Positions 6,954 to 15,477 are shown, numbered from the stretch's first letter. The stretch is DNA of 57,555 bases from Mesonia sp. (GCA_012964435.1 DTTX01000011.1:1-57555); one strand, 5' to 3'. Translations and numbers: made by a program. Notes: a model not told the origin generated them from the sequence alone.

Positions 6954-9344
6954 ATGCAACAAACTTGTTTTCATTGTGGGAGCGATTGCGGGAAATCGCC
7001 TATTGTGTTTGACGAGAAAAACTTTTGCTGTCATGGCTGCCAAACTGTTTATGAAATTTTTTCAACGAATAATCTATACTGTTATTACGATCTTCAATCC
7101 TCTCCTGGAGCGATTCCGCAAGAGATTGAAGGCAAATACGATTATCTCGATCATCCTGATATTATTGAAAAATTAGTTGAATTTAACGACGGAATCATCC
7201 AGATCGTTAATCTCTACATTCCGCATATGCATTGTAGTTCTTGCATTTGGATCTTAGAGAATTTAAATCGACTTCAACCTGAAATTAAAAGTTCACAAGT
7301 CAACTTTCCGAAGAAAACCGTTCGCATTACTTTTAAAACTAAAAACTTCAACTTAAAAGAAGTCGTCAAACTATTAAGTACCATTGGTTACGAACCTTAT
7401 ATAAGTTTAAATGATTATGCTGAAGGAAAAAAGCAAGTAGACCGCAGCTTGATCTACAAATTAGGCATTGCCGGTTTCGCTTTTGGGAACGTGATGTTCT
7501 TATCGTTTCCAGAATATTTTGAAGTTTCAGAATATTGGCTCGAGCAATATAAGTATCTGTTTCGTGGTTTGATGTTTGCCTTTTCGTTACCGGTAGTTTT
7601 TTATGCCGCCCAAGAGTATTTTATTTCGGCCTATAAAGGTTTGCGCTCCAAAATTCTGAATATTGATGTTCCTATCGCATTAGGGATTTTAGTGCTTTTT
7701 TTGAGAAGTTCAGCAGAAATTTTTACAGATACGGGAACAGGTTTTTTCGATAGCCTTACCGGTTTGGTGTTCTTTTTATTACTGGGGAAATTTTTTCAGC
7801 AAAAAACCTATTCTTTCTTATCGTTTGAGCGCGATTACAAATCTTATTTTCCGATTGCAGTAACCAAAATTTCTAAGCTGAATGGAGAAACGAAAGAAGA
7901 AAATATTCAGGTATATGAAATTAAAGAAGGCGATCGTTTACTCATTAGAAATGCCGAATTGTTGCCGGTCGATAGTATTTTAATTTCCGGGAAAGGGCAA
8001 ATCGATTACAGTTTTGTAACGGGAGAAAGTGAACCGGTAACCAAAGTAAGCGGAGATAAACTTTTTGCCGGCGGAAAGCAATTAGCGGGCGCGATTGAAG
8101 TAGAAGCGCTCAAATCTGTAGAGCAAAGTTACCTTACACAATTGTGGAGTAACGATGTGTTTGCTAAAGATAAAGAACAGGGTTTTGTAGGTATTACCAA
8201 TGCGATTAGTAAATACTTCACTTGGGCAGTTTTAAGTATTGCGGTATTGGCGACAAGTTATTGGTTGGTTGCCGATAGTAGTTTGGCGATCAATGTACTT
8301 ACTTCGGTATTGATCATTGCTTGCCCTTGTGCATTGGCATTATCGACTCCTTTTGCCTTAGGAAATATGTTACGCATTTTTGGTCGACAAAAATTTTACT
8401 TGAAAAATGCGAATGTAATTGAAAAGTTAGCCCGAATCGATACTCTAATTTTCGATAAAACAGGAACCATTACAACCAACAAAAAAAGTTCGATTGCTTA
8501 TGAAGGGATGGCACTTTCTGAAGAAGAAGAATCTTTATTGAAAAATACTTTACGTTCTTCAAACCATCCGTTAAGTCGAGCTTTGTATGATTTTTTAGCC
8601 GAACAAGATATTCAAACCTTAGACGATTTTGAAGAAATTACCGGGAAGGGAATGCACGCCAAAAAAGCTGAAAATTCTATCGATGTGGGTTCAGCTAAAT
8701 TTGTAGGAAATGAAGCTGAAACCGATACATTAGCAACCTCTGTTCACGTAAAAACCAACGATACGTATAAAGGGAAGTATATTTTTCATAATCAATATCG
8801 GGAAGGTGTAAAAGACTTGTTTCAGCAGCTAAAAAAAGAGTTTAATTTAATCATTCTTTCGGGTGATAATCAGGGAGAAAAAGCCTATTTGCAACAATTA
8901 CTTCCGCAGGGAACCGATATGTTGTTCAACCAAAAACCAGAAGATAAACTCAATTATATTCAAACACTTCAGCAAGAAGGTAAAAATGTGGTGATGATCG
9001 GCGACGGACTCAATGATGCCGGAGCTTTAGCACAAAGCGATGTAGGTATTTCTATAGCAGAAAATGTAAACGTATTTTCTCCCGCTTGCGATGCTATTTT
9101 AGAAGCCGGACAGTTTTCAAAAATCAATGCGTTTATTCAGGCAGCAAAACAAACCGTAGTGATCATTAAAGCGAGTTTTACCTTGTCGTTTATCTATAAT
9201 GTAATCGGTTTATATTTTGCAGTTACGGGACAATTATCTCCCATTATTGCAGCGATTTTAATGCCGTTAAGCTCGATAAGTGTGTTGGTTTTTGTAACCG
9301 TTCTTACAAACTTGAAAGGACGAAAACTGTTTAAAAAAATGTAA
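6954..9344 (+). CDS. ccoI: Copper-translocating P-type ATPase, CcoI/FixI type
   Basis: CcoI exports copper from the cytoplasm for assembly of the cbb3 oxidase. In the frame numbered from GTG 6930 the protein shows an N-terminal Cys-rich metal site (CFHCGSDC...CCHGC), an HMA domain with MHCSSC (Cys102, Cys105), membrane helices, TGES, the transmembrane CPC (465-467), the phosphorylation motif DKTGT (Asp509) and GDGLNDA. I prefer ATG 6954 over GTG 6930 because the promoter -7 box ends at 6930. The PdxH-like gene starts 2 bp after the stop, and the cbb3 structural genes follow. The upstream operator predicts induction at low oxygen. Confidence 0.93.
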   Translation: MQQTCFHCGSDCGKSPIVFDEKNFCCHGCQTVYEIFSTNNLYCYYDLQSSPGAIPQEIEGKYDYLDHPDIIEKLVEFNDGIIQIVNLYIPHMHCSSCIWILENLNRLQPEIKSSQVNFPKKTVRITFKTKNFNLKEVVKLLSTIGYEPYISLNDYAEGKKQVDRSLIYKLGIAGFAFGNVMFLSFPEYFEVSEYWLEQYKYLFRGLMFAFSLPVVFYAAQEYFISAYKGLRSKILNIDVPIALGILVLFLRSSAEIFTDTGTGFFDSLTGLVFFLLLGKFFQQKTYSFLSFERDYKSYFPIAVTKISKLNGETKEENIQVYEIKEGDRLLIRNAELLPVDSILISGKGQIDYSFVTGESEPVTKVSGDKLFAGGKQLAGAIEVEALKSVEQSYLTQLWSNDVFAKDKEQGFVGITNAISKYFTWAVLSIAVLATSYWLVADSSLAINVLTSVLIIACPCALALSTPFALGNMLRIFGRQKFYLKNANVIEKLARIDTLIFDKTGTITTNKKSSIAYEGMALSEEEESLLKNTLRSSNHPLSRALYDFLAEQDIQTLDDFEEITGKGMHAKKAENSIDVGSAKFVGNEAETDTLATSVHVKTNDTYKGKYIFHNQYREGVKDLFQQLKKEFNLIILSGDNQGEKAYLQQLLPQGTDMLFNQKPEDKLNYIQTLQQEGKNVVMIGDGLNDAGALAQSDVGISIAENVNVFSPACDAILEAGQFSKINAFIQAAKQTVVIIKASFTLSFIYNVIGLYFAVTGQLSPIIAAILMPLSSISVLVFVTVLTNLKGRKLFKKM

Positions 9345-9346
9345 AG

Positions 9347-9952
9347 ATGAGTCAAGAGCATAATCCTTTACAAGAATTTCAAACCTGGTTTTATGAAGTA
9401 GAAAAATCTCAGAAAATAGGTGAAGTAAATGCGATGTTGCTCACGACTATAGGAGAAGATGCTTGCCCAAAAAGCCGAATGGTTTTGCTGAAGCGTTTTA
9501 CGTGGGAAGGTTTTTTGTTTTTTACCAATTTTAAAAGTGAAAAAGCAAGAGCAATTGCCAGAAACAAGCGGGTGAGTTTGCATTTTAATTGGCAGGCTGC
9601 AGATCGGGAAATTTATATTCAAGGAAAAGCAGAAAAATTACCTCGCTCAATTTCTGAAGCATATTTTGAACAGCGTCCCAGAGGAAGTCAAATTGGCGCT
9701 TGGGCTTCAGAGCAGAGCAAAGCGATTTCTTCAAGAAGTATTCTAGAAACCAATTTGAAAAGTTTTGAAGAACAATTTCAGCAGCAAAGCATTCCAATGC
9801 CGAAACATTGGGGAGGTTATTTAGTAAAACCGGAAGCTTTCTATTTTATACACTATTCTTCAGTCGGTATTCGCAAAACTATTCAATATCAATTAGATAA
9901 AAATTACACATGGAGTAAACACGTTAGGCATTGCTACGATTTATTCTTTTGA
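9347..9952 (+). CDS. PdxH-like flavoprotein, degenerate at both ends
   Basis: The central part clearly belongs to the pyridoxine/pyridoxamine 5'-phosphate oxidase family: NAMLLTTIGEDACPKSRMVLLK, GFLFFTNFKSEKARAIARN, EIYIQGKAEKLP, YFEQRPRGSQIGAWASEQS and WGGYLVKPE. The N-terminal helix that usually precedes NPLQEF is missing. The C-terminal block, normally reading like FWQGRxxRLHDR...ERLAP, aligns at equal length here as FIHYSSVGIRKT...VRHCYDLFF. The Arg and His of the substrate-binding RLH triad and the RLAP end are therefore gone. It may be a repurposed FMN-binding protein or a decaying gene. It follows ccoI by 2 bp and should share its mRNA. Confidence 0.7.
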   Translation: MSQEHNPLQEFQTWFYEVEKSQKIGEVNAMLLTTIGEDACPKSRMVLLKRFTWEGFLFFTNFKSEKARAIARNKRVSLHFNWQAADREIYIQGKAEKLPRSISEAYFEQRPRGSQIGAWASEQSKAISSRSILETNLKSFEEQFQQQSIPMPKHWGGYLVKPEAFYFIHYSSVGIRKTIQYQLDKNYTWSKHVRHCYDLFF

Positions 9953-9953
9953 A

Positions 9954-9989
9954 GAAGTTCAAATTGAAGCTGAAACTGAAGTTGAAATA
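9954..9989 (+). repeat. Imperfect 6-bp tandem repeat
   Basis: Six units run GAAGTT, CAAATT, GAAGCT, GAAACT, GAAGTT, GAAATA, starting 1 bp after the stop of the PdxH-like gene. Confidence 0.8.
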
Positions 9990-10021
9990 AGATTATTAGA
10001 AATTAATAGTAATCGCTGCAA

Positions 10022-10146
10022 ACTCCTTACTTTTTACTACCAACTGAACACTGTCAACTTATCACTGCTATATATTTACTGCCAGTGGAACACTAAGCAC
10101 TGCCCAATAATTTCTCACCTCTAAAATCTCACGTCTCAGCTCTATT
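10022..10146 (+). repeat. Degenerate 7-bp-periodic repeat
   Basis: ACT recurs at exact 7-bp steps at 10022, 10029, 10036, 10043, 10050, 10057, 10064, 10078, 10092 and 10099, with degenerate units at 10071, 10085 and 10106. From 10114 a second motif of the form CTCAC recurs at 10114, 10121, 10128, 10135 and 10142, also every 7 bp. No reading frame covers it. It fills the gap between the PdxH-like gene and the cbb3 operator. Confidence 0.8.
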
Positions 10147-10154
10147 TTCCCAAA

Positions 10155-10199
10155 CCTGACAAATGTCATTTTTTAAGAAAGCCTTCACATTTACTTTTG
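10155..10199 (+). promoter_or_regulatory. CRP/FNR-type operator and promoter of the ccoS-NOQP operon
   Basis: CCTGACAAATGTCATTTTTT contains the perfect palindrome TGACA-AA-TGTCA (10157-10168). The -7 box TACTTTTG starts at 10192, again 35 bp from the first operator T. There is no TTG -33 element at the expected place, as expected for an activator-dependent promoter. The site centre is about 33 bp upstream of the -7 centre, or near -40. Confidence 0.85.
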
Positions 10200-10216
10200 A
10201 ACCATAATAGAGAGTT

Positions 10217-10420
10217 ATGAGTGTTATTTATGTTTTACTAGCCATTAGCATTACCGTTGCCATCGTTTTTTTCGTGGCATTTATTCTTTCGGTAAAAAGC
10301 GGGCAATATGACGATGTGTATACACCATCGGTACGTATGCTTTTTGAAGACGAGCTGGTAAAAGATCCCAATACCAAGAAAAATCAAAAACAAGTATTAA
10401 CTAAAGACAAACAATCATAA
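10217..10420 (+). CDS. ccoS: cbb3 oxidase assembly protein CcoS
   Basis: A 67-residue protein with one N-terminal membrane helix (MSVIYVLLAISITVAIVFFVAFILSV), then the CcoS/FixS pattern of a short acidic stretch (KSGQYDDVYTPSVRMLFEDEL). CcoS is needed for cofactor insertion into cbb3 oxidase. It is the first gene after the operator and ends 2 bp before ccoNO. Confidence 0.93.
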   Translation: MSVIYVLLAISITVAIVFFVAFILSVKSGQYDDVYTPSVRMLFEDELVKDPNTKKNQKQVLTKDKQS

Positions 10421-10422
10421 AA

Positions 10423-12621
10423 ATGGAAATGGATCAGTTTTATTACGACAATAAGATCGTAAAAAAATTCTTGTACGCTACGATTTTTTGGGGAATCGTA
10501 GGGATGTCTGTAGGGCTTCTCATAGCGTTTATGTTTTTATTTCCCAATCTAACCGATGGGATTTCGTGGCTAAGTTTTGGTCGTTTACGGCCGTTACACA
10601 CCAATGCCGTAATTTTTGCCTTTGTAGGAAACGCCATATTTGCCGGAGTATATTACTCTTTGCAGCGTTTGCTAAAAACCAGAATGGCCAGCGATGCTTT
10701 AAGTAATTTTAATTTCTGGGGTTGGCAATTAATTATTGTAGCGGCAGCGATCACCCTTCCGTTAGGTTATACTTCTTCTAAAGAATATGCCGAATTAGAA
10801 TGGCCAATCGATATTGCGATTGCTTTAGTTTGGGTAGCGTTTGGTGTGAATATGATCTGGACGATCTTTAAAAGAAGACAACGCCATTTATATGTAGCTA
10901 TTTGGTTTTACTTGGCAACTTTCGTAACCGTAGCGGTACTTCATATTTTTAATAATATCGAATTGCCGGTAAGTGCATTAAAAAGTTATTCGGTTTATGC
11001 AGGAGTACAAGATGCATTGGTACAATGGTGGTACGGGCATAACGCGGTAGCATTTTTCTTAACCACACCGTTCTTAGGTTTAATGTACTATTTTGTACCG
11101 AAAGCCGCTAATCGTCCAGTATATTCTTATCGTTTATCAATTGTTCACTTCTGGTCCTTGATTTTTATTTACATCTGGGCAGGACCTCACCATTTATTAT
11201 ATTCAGCTTTACCAGATTGGGCGCAAAACTTAGGAGTTGCTTTTTCTGTAATGCTTATCGCTCCGTCTTGGGGTGGGATGATCAACGGATTATTAACTCT
11301 TCGCGGTGCTTGGGATAAAGTAAGAACAGATCCTGTTTTAAAATTTATGGTGGTAGCGATTACCGGTTACGGGATGGCAACTTTTGAAGGGCCAATGTTA
11401 TCACTTAAAAATATCAACGCCGTTGCTCACTTTAGCGACTGGGTAATTGCACACGTTCACGTAGGAGCTTTAGCGTGGAATGGTTTCTTAACCTTCGGAA
11501 TGGTGTATTGGTTAGTACCAAAATTGGTGAAAAAAGATCTATGGTCAACCAAATTGGCTAACGGGCATTTCTGGATTGGAACCTTAGGAATCATTATGTA
11601 TGCATTGCCAATGTATGTAGCAGGATTCACACAAGCTTCTATGTGGAAACAATTTAATCCTGACGGAAGTTTAGTTTACGGTAACTTCTTAGAGACCGTT
11701 CAAGAAATTATCCCAATGTATTGGATGCGTGCCATCGGTGGTAGTTTATACATCTTAGGAGCTATCGTCATGTTATATAACATTTTAAGAACTGTAAAAG
11801 CAGGAAGCACAGTAACCGATGAGTTAGCAGAAGCAGCTCCACTTGCAAAAGTAACTCACAAACGTGTGGCTGGTGAAGGTTACCATACTTGGTTAGAAAG
11901 AAGACCGGTAAAATTAACCATCTACGCAACGATCGCAATTTTAATTGGTGGTGCGGTTCAAATCATACCAACTTTGATGATCGATTCTAACATTCCAACC
12001 ATTACCAGTGTAAAACCTTACACGCCATTAGAGTTAGAAGGTAGAGATTTATATATCAGAGAAAGTTGCGTGTCTTGTCACTCACAAATGATTCGACCTT
12101 TTAGAAGTGAAGTAGAACGTTATGGTGAATATTCTAAAGCAGGAGAATATGTGTACGACCATCCATTTTTATGGGGAAGTAAACGTACAGGACCCGATTT
12201 ATTTAGAGTAGGAGGAAAGTATTCAGACAACTGGCACTTTAATCACTTCTATGATCCGCAAACTACTTCTTCAGGTTCGATCATGCCAAGTTATAAATGG
12301 CTCATTAAAAATGAACACGATCGTTCACAAACCGAAGATAAAATGCGAGCAATGGTCACTTTGGGAGTTCCTTACACCGAAGAAGAAATTGCCAACGCAC
12401 AACAATGGATGGAAGAGCAGGCTGCTCAAATAGAACAAAATCTGTACTCAGATCCCGATTTTGCTGAAAGTTATGAAGCCGATAAAAAGTTTGCGAAAGA
12501 AAACGGACTCGATTTCGTAGAGATGAAAGATCGTGAAGTCATCGCACTTATCGCCTACATTCAACGATTAGGGACCGATATTAAAATAAAAGAAGCTAAC
12601 CAAGAAGTAAGTTCAAACTAA
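10423..12621 (+). CDS. ccoNO: cbb3 cytochrome oxidase subunits I and II fused (CcoN-CcoO)
   Basis: The catalytic core of the high-affinity terminal oxidase, reducing oxygen to water with electrons from cytochrome c. Residues about 1-470 are the CcoN haem-copper domain with twelve hydrophobic helices and the expected histidine motifs (LRPLHTNAVIFAF, WWYGHNAVAFFLTTP, WAGPHHLLY, HVHVGALAWNG). Residues about 490-732 are CcoO: a membrane anchor (KLTIYATIAILIGGAVQIIP) and a monohaem cytochrome c domain with CVSCH (Cys549, Cys552, His553). The fusion replaces two separate genes of proteobacteria. ATG 10423 follows ccoS by 2 bp. Confidence 0.96.
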   Translation: MEMDQFYYDNKIVKKFLYATIFWGIVGMSVGLLIAFMFLFPNLTDGISWLSFGRLRPLHTNAVIFAFVGNAIFAGVYYSLQRLLKTRMASDALSNFNFWGWQLIIVAAAITLPLGYTSSKEYAELEWPIDIAIALVWVAFGVNMIWTIFKRRQRHLYVAIWFYLATFVTVAVLHIFNNIELPVSALKSYSVYAGVQDALVQWWYGHNAVAFFLTTPFLGLMYYFVPKAANRPVYSYRLSIVHFWSLIFIYIWAGPHHLLYSALPDWAQNLGVAFSVMLIAPSWGGMINGLLTLRGAWDKVRTDPVLKFMVVAITGYGMATFEGPMLSLKNINAVAHFSDWVIAHVHVGALAWNGFLTFGMVYWLVPKLVKKDLWSTKLANGHFWIGTLGIIMYALPMYVAGFTQASMWKQFNPDGSLVYGNFLETVQEIIPMYWMRAIGGSLYILGAIVMLYNILRTVKAGSTVTDELAEAAPLAKVTHKRVAGEGYHTWLERRPVKLTIYATIAILIGGAVQIIPTLMIDSNIPTITSVKPYTPLELEGRDLYIRESCVSCHSQMIRPFRSEVERYGEYSKAGEYVYDHPFLWGSKRTGPDLFRVGGKYSDNWHFNHFYDPQTTSSGSIMPSYKWLIKNEHDRSQTEDKMRAMVTLGVPYTEEEIANAQQWMEEQAAQIEQNLYSDPDFAESYEADKKFAKENGLDFVEMKDREVIALIAYIQRLGTDIKIKEANQEVSSN

Positions 12622-12632
12622 AACCAAAAACC

Positions 12633-12818
12633 ATGTTGAAGTTTATAAAAGGACATATGGAAACCATCGATGGGGTAGAAGTTTACCCAATGATTTCCTT
12701 ACTCATATTTTTCATCTTCTTCGTAGCCTTATTCTGGTGGGTTTTCACTGCCAAAAAAGATTACATTAAAGAAGTAAGTAACATTCCGTTAGATACCAAA
12801 AAAGATTCAGCCTTATGA
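12633..12818 (+). CDS. ccoQ: cbb3 oxidase small subunit CcoQ-like
   Basis: A 61-residue protein with a single membrane helix (MISLLIFFIFFVALFWWVFTA) followed by a charged tail, matching CcoQ/FixQ in size, topology and position. It lies 11 bp after ccoNO, and its end overlaps the start of ccoP (ATGA), implying coupled translation. CcoQ stabilises the oxidase complex. Sequence conservation in this family is low, so context carries much of the call. Confidence 0.85.
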   Translation: MLKFIKGHMETIDGVEVYPMISLLIFFIFFVALFWWVFTAKKDYIKEVSNIPLDTKKDSAL

Positions 12819-13774
12819 AAAGTTTAGCCTCATACCTTCGCGTATTCCTGTTCTTAGTAATTGGGTACTTATTAATCGAATATACGGTAGATGTGCCAGA
12901 AGGTTCTGTTTTTACTACGTATCCGTTAGCTTGGTTAGTTCTAGGGATTGCCGGTTTATTTGCGGTCGCCATAGAACTTTCTGTGGCAGCATTGCAAAAT
13001 GTACTTTTTAGGTCTTTAGATGAAGAAGCCAAAGCAAGATACTTGGCAGCAGAAAAAGAAAGCAATGCCAAACGTTATGCTTGGTTCAGAAAAACGTATA
13101 ACAAATTAGTAGATCGAAAACCTATCGAAGAGGAAGGAGAAATTATCCTTGACCATAATTACGATGGTATTAAAGAGTTAGATAATAACCTTCCGCCGTG
13201 GTGGTTATACGGTTTCTATGCAACGATGGTTTTTGCAGTAATTTATTTGGCTCGTTTCCATATTTTTCAAGACTACAATCAGATTGAAGAATATGAAGCT
13301 GAAGTAATTGAAGCCAAAATTGCGATTGCAGAATACAAGAAAACAGCTAAGAATTTAGTCGATGTGAATACGGTTGAATTATTAACCGATGAAGCAGATT
13401 TAATTGCCGGAAACAACATTTTCCAAACCAATTGTGCCGCTTGTCATAAAGCCGATGGAGGCGGAGGGATTGGCCCTAACCTAACCGATAAATATTGGAT
13501 TTTAGGTGGCGGAATCAAAAATGTATTTAGAACCGTAACCGAAGGAGGTCGTTCTGGTAAAGGAATGGTGCCTTGGGAAGGAACTTTAAAACCGGTCGAA
13601 CGAGCACAAGTTGCCAGCTATGTAATTTCGCTTCAAGGAACAACACCGGCAGAACCTAAAGAACCCCAAGGAGAACTTTGGGTAGAAGAAGGTGAAGCCG
13701 CAGAGGCCGATGAGGTTGAACGTGCAGAAAACACTACCTCTGTCGATACGATTCAAGTAAACGATGAAATTTAA
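12815..13774 (+). CDS. ccoP: cbb3 oxidase subunit CcoP with a single c-type haem
   Basis: CcoP brings electrons to the catalytic subunit. The 319 residues hold two N-terminal helices (about 1-55), a cytoplasmic segment, the cbb3 N-terminal motif DGIKELDNNLPPWWLYGFYATMVFAVIYL (about 125-155), and one cytochrome c domain with CAACH (Cys207, Cys210, His211) and a GMVPW Met-ligand region. Proteobacterial CcoP usually has two haems; only one CxxCH exists here. The last 35 residues are a strongly acidic tail (EEGEAAEADEVERAE). The start overlaps ccoQ by 4 bp. Confidence 0.94.
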   Translation: MKSLASYLRVFLFLVIGYLLIEYTVDVPEGSVFTTYPLAWLVLGIAGLFAVAIELSVAALQNVLFRSLDEEAKARYLAAEKESNAKRYAWFRKTYNKLVDRKPIEEEGEIILDHNYDGIKELDNNLPPWWLYGFYATMVFAVIYLARFHIFQDYNQIEEYEAEVIEAKIAIAEYKKTAKNLVDVNTVELLTDEADLIAGNNIFQTNCAACHKADGGGGIGPNLTDKYWILGGGIKNVFRTVTEGGRSGKGMVPWEGTLKPVERAQVASYVISLQGTTPAEPKEPQGELWVEEGEAAEADEVERAENTTSVDTIQVNDEI

Positions 13775-13778
13775 TTAA

Positions 13779-13842
13779 GTCACCTCGAGCGGAGTCGAGA
13801 GGTCTCAACTCCGCTTGTCTTGAGTCTAGTCGAAAGGCTCGA
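13779..13842 (+). repeat. Dispersed repeat, type A, with inverted half
   Basis: CACCTCGAGCGGAGTCGAGA is followed by its near-inverse: AGCGGAGT (13788-13795) pairs with ACTCCGCT (13808-13815), extended by GAGA/TCTC. A further type A-like stretch (CTTGAGTCTAGTCGAAAGG) follows. Related copies lie at 16084 and 20046. Confidence 0.8.
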
Positions 13843-13865
13843 ACAATAAAAAATTTAAAACTGTG

Positions 13866-13895
13866 CGTCATGCTGAACTTGATTCAGCATCTCAT
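13866..13895 (+). repeat. Dispersed hairpin repeat, type B
   Basis: CGTC, then the hairpin ATGCTGAA-CTTGA-TTCAGCAT (13870-13890), then CTCAT. Six copies of this type, in both orientations, occur between 13.8 and 20.3 kb. Confidence 0.8.
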
Positions 13896-13967
13896 CCAGA
13901 TTGATTTTGATCAAAGCAAGAAATTTTTTCAAAATAAACTTAGAATAGAACCTAACACCTCAACAAC

Positions 13968-15389
13968 GTGGAAACTCCAGAAAACGAAAAATTCAGAGAT
14001 TCTATAGGAACCATTAATCAAGAAGGTAAACGTTCTTGGATTTTTCCTAAAAAGCCTGACGGGAAGTACTACAAATACAGAACTTGGGTGAGTTATGGGT
14101 TATTGTTGTTTCTTTTTGCTGCACCATTTGTCAAAATTAACGGCAATCAGTTTTTGATGTTCAACGTGTTGGAGCGTCGCTTCAATATTTTCGGATTTCC
14201 ATTTTGGCCACAAGATTTTCATCTGTTCGTGATTTCGATGATCATCGGCGTGGTATTTATCATTCTGTTTACAGTTGCCTTTGGTCGAATTTTCTGCGGA
14301 TGGATTTGTCCACAAACCATCTTTTTAGAAATGGTATTCCGTAGAATAGAATATTGGATTGAAGGCGATCGCGGTAAGCAAATTCGTCTAGCCAAACAAG
14401 CCTGGAATGCAGAGAAAATAAGAAAACGAGTTTTAAAATGGTTCATCTTTTTTATTATCAGTTTTTTGATTGCCAATATTTTCTTGGCCTATTTAATTGG
14501 TAGTGACGAACTCATTAGCTATATAACGGAAGGCCCCGGTGCTCACACAAGCACACTCATCTCTCTTCTTATATTTACCGGGGTCTTCTATTTTATTTTC
14601 GCCTGGTTTAGAGAGCAGGTATGTATTATTGCTTGTCCTTACGGTCGTTTGCAAGGCGTTTTATTAGATAAAAAATCGATCGTTGTTGCTTACGATTATA
14701 AACGTGGCGAAAAAGAAGAAGGAAGAGCAAAATTCAGAAAAAACGAAAATCGTGCTGCTACCGGAAAAGGAGATTGTATCGATTGTTCACAATGCGTGCA
14801 AGTTTGCCCAACCGGAATCGATATTAGAAACGGTACACAACTCGAATGTGTAAATTGTACCGCTTGTATCGACGCTTGTGATGCAATGATGGAAAAAGTA
14901 GATCTTCCAAAAGGTTTAATTCGATATGCAAGTGAAGAGAATATAGCCGAAAAGAAAAAATTTACTTTCAATCCAAGATTAAAAGCGTACACGGCAGTTT
15001 TAGTGATTTTAATCGGTGTTTTAACCGGAATGCTTTTTCTGCGAAACGATGTTGAAGCAACGGTTTTACGTTTGCCGGGACAATTATACGAGAAGAAAGG
15101 TAACAACGTAATTCGGAATGTGTACACTTTCAAACTCGTGAACAAAACTGTGGAACCTATTGAAGATGTTCATTTTAAATTGATTTCGCATAGCGGAAAA
15201 ATTGAATTGGTTACCCACGAAAATTTTGAAGTTCCTAAACAAGGATTATCAGAAGGAACGCTGTTTATCGATATCAGTCAAGCCGCTTTAGAAAGCGATA
15301 AAGAACGACTGAAAATAGGAGTTTACAGTGGCGAAAAACTTATTGAAACCGCCAAAGCCGCATTTTTGGGTCCACGTAGTTTTAGGTAG
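13968..15389 (+). CDS. ccoG: cbb3 oxidase accessory ferredoxin CcoG
   Basis: CcoG (FixG/RdxA) is a membrane iron-sulfur protein that reduces copper for cbb3 assembly. The 473 residues begin at GTG, chosen because METPENEKFRDSIGTI is the family's conserved N-terminus and no in-frame ATG is nearby. Membrane helices lie near residues 45, 85, 160 and 195, with redox cysteines in CGWICPQT and CIIACPYGR. Two 4Fe-4S clusters are indicated by CIDCSQCVQVCP and CVNCTACIDACD, followed by another helix and a C-terminal Ig-like domain. It lies 193 bp after ccoP, with repeats between. Confidence 0.96.
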   Translation: METPENEKFRDSIGTINQEGKRSWIFPKKPDGKYYKYRTWVSYGLLLFLFAAPFVKINGNQFLMFNVLERRFNIFGFPFWPQDFHLFVISMIIGVVFIILFTVAFGRIFCGWICPQTIFLEMVFRRIEYWIEGDRGKQIRLAKQAWNAEKIRKRVLKWFIFFIISFLIANIFLAYLIGSDELISYITEGPGAHTSTLISLLIFTGVFYFIFAWFREQVCIIACPYGRLQGVLLDKKSIVVAYDYKRGEKEEGRAKFRKNENRAATGKGDCIDCSQCVQVCPTGIDIRNGTQLECVNCTACIDACDAMMEKVDLPKGLIRYASEENIAEKKKFTFNPRLKAYTAVLVILIGVLTGMLFLRNDVEATVLRLPGQLYEKKGNNVIRNVYTFKLVNKTVEPIEDVHFKLISHSGKIELVTHENFEVPKQGLSEGTLFIDISQAALESDKERLKIGVYSGEKLIETAKAAFLGPRSFR

Positions 15390-15393
15390 AATG

Positions 15394-15423
15394 CGTCATT
15401 CCGTGCTTGAAACGGAATCTCAT
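15394..15423 (+). repeat. Dispersed hairpin repeat, type B
   Basis: CGTC, then ATTCCGT-GCTTGAA-ACGGAAT, then CTCAT, placed between ccoG and ccoH. Confidence 0.75.
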
Positions 15424-15477
15424 TCTGAATTAGAAAAATGCAATAGAATCAAAGAAAACTAAAAAAAATATATAAAA

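Noticed and set aside
9347-9952. Frameshift explaining the odd PdxH C-terminus
   Set aside because: I read the other two frames over 9840-9952; neither restores the expected FWQGR...RLAP end, and the in-frame sequence aligns at equal length.
10022-10146. CRISPR array
   Set aside because: The period is 7 bp with no 25-40 bp repeats, no spacers of constant size and no cas genes.
13905-13916. TTTGATCAAA upstream of ccoG as an FNR site
   Set aside because: It lacks the 4-bp centre of an FNR site and has no TAnnTTTG box at the 35-bp distance; chance palindrome is more likely.
14696-15145. 149-residue frame antisense to ccoG
   Set aside because: It lies fully within a strongly conserved gene, has no family features, and its composition is that of a mirrored coding strand.
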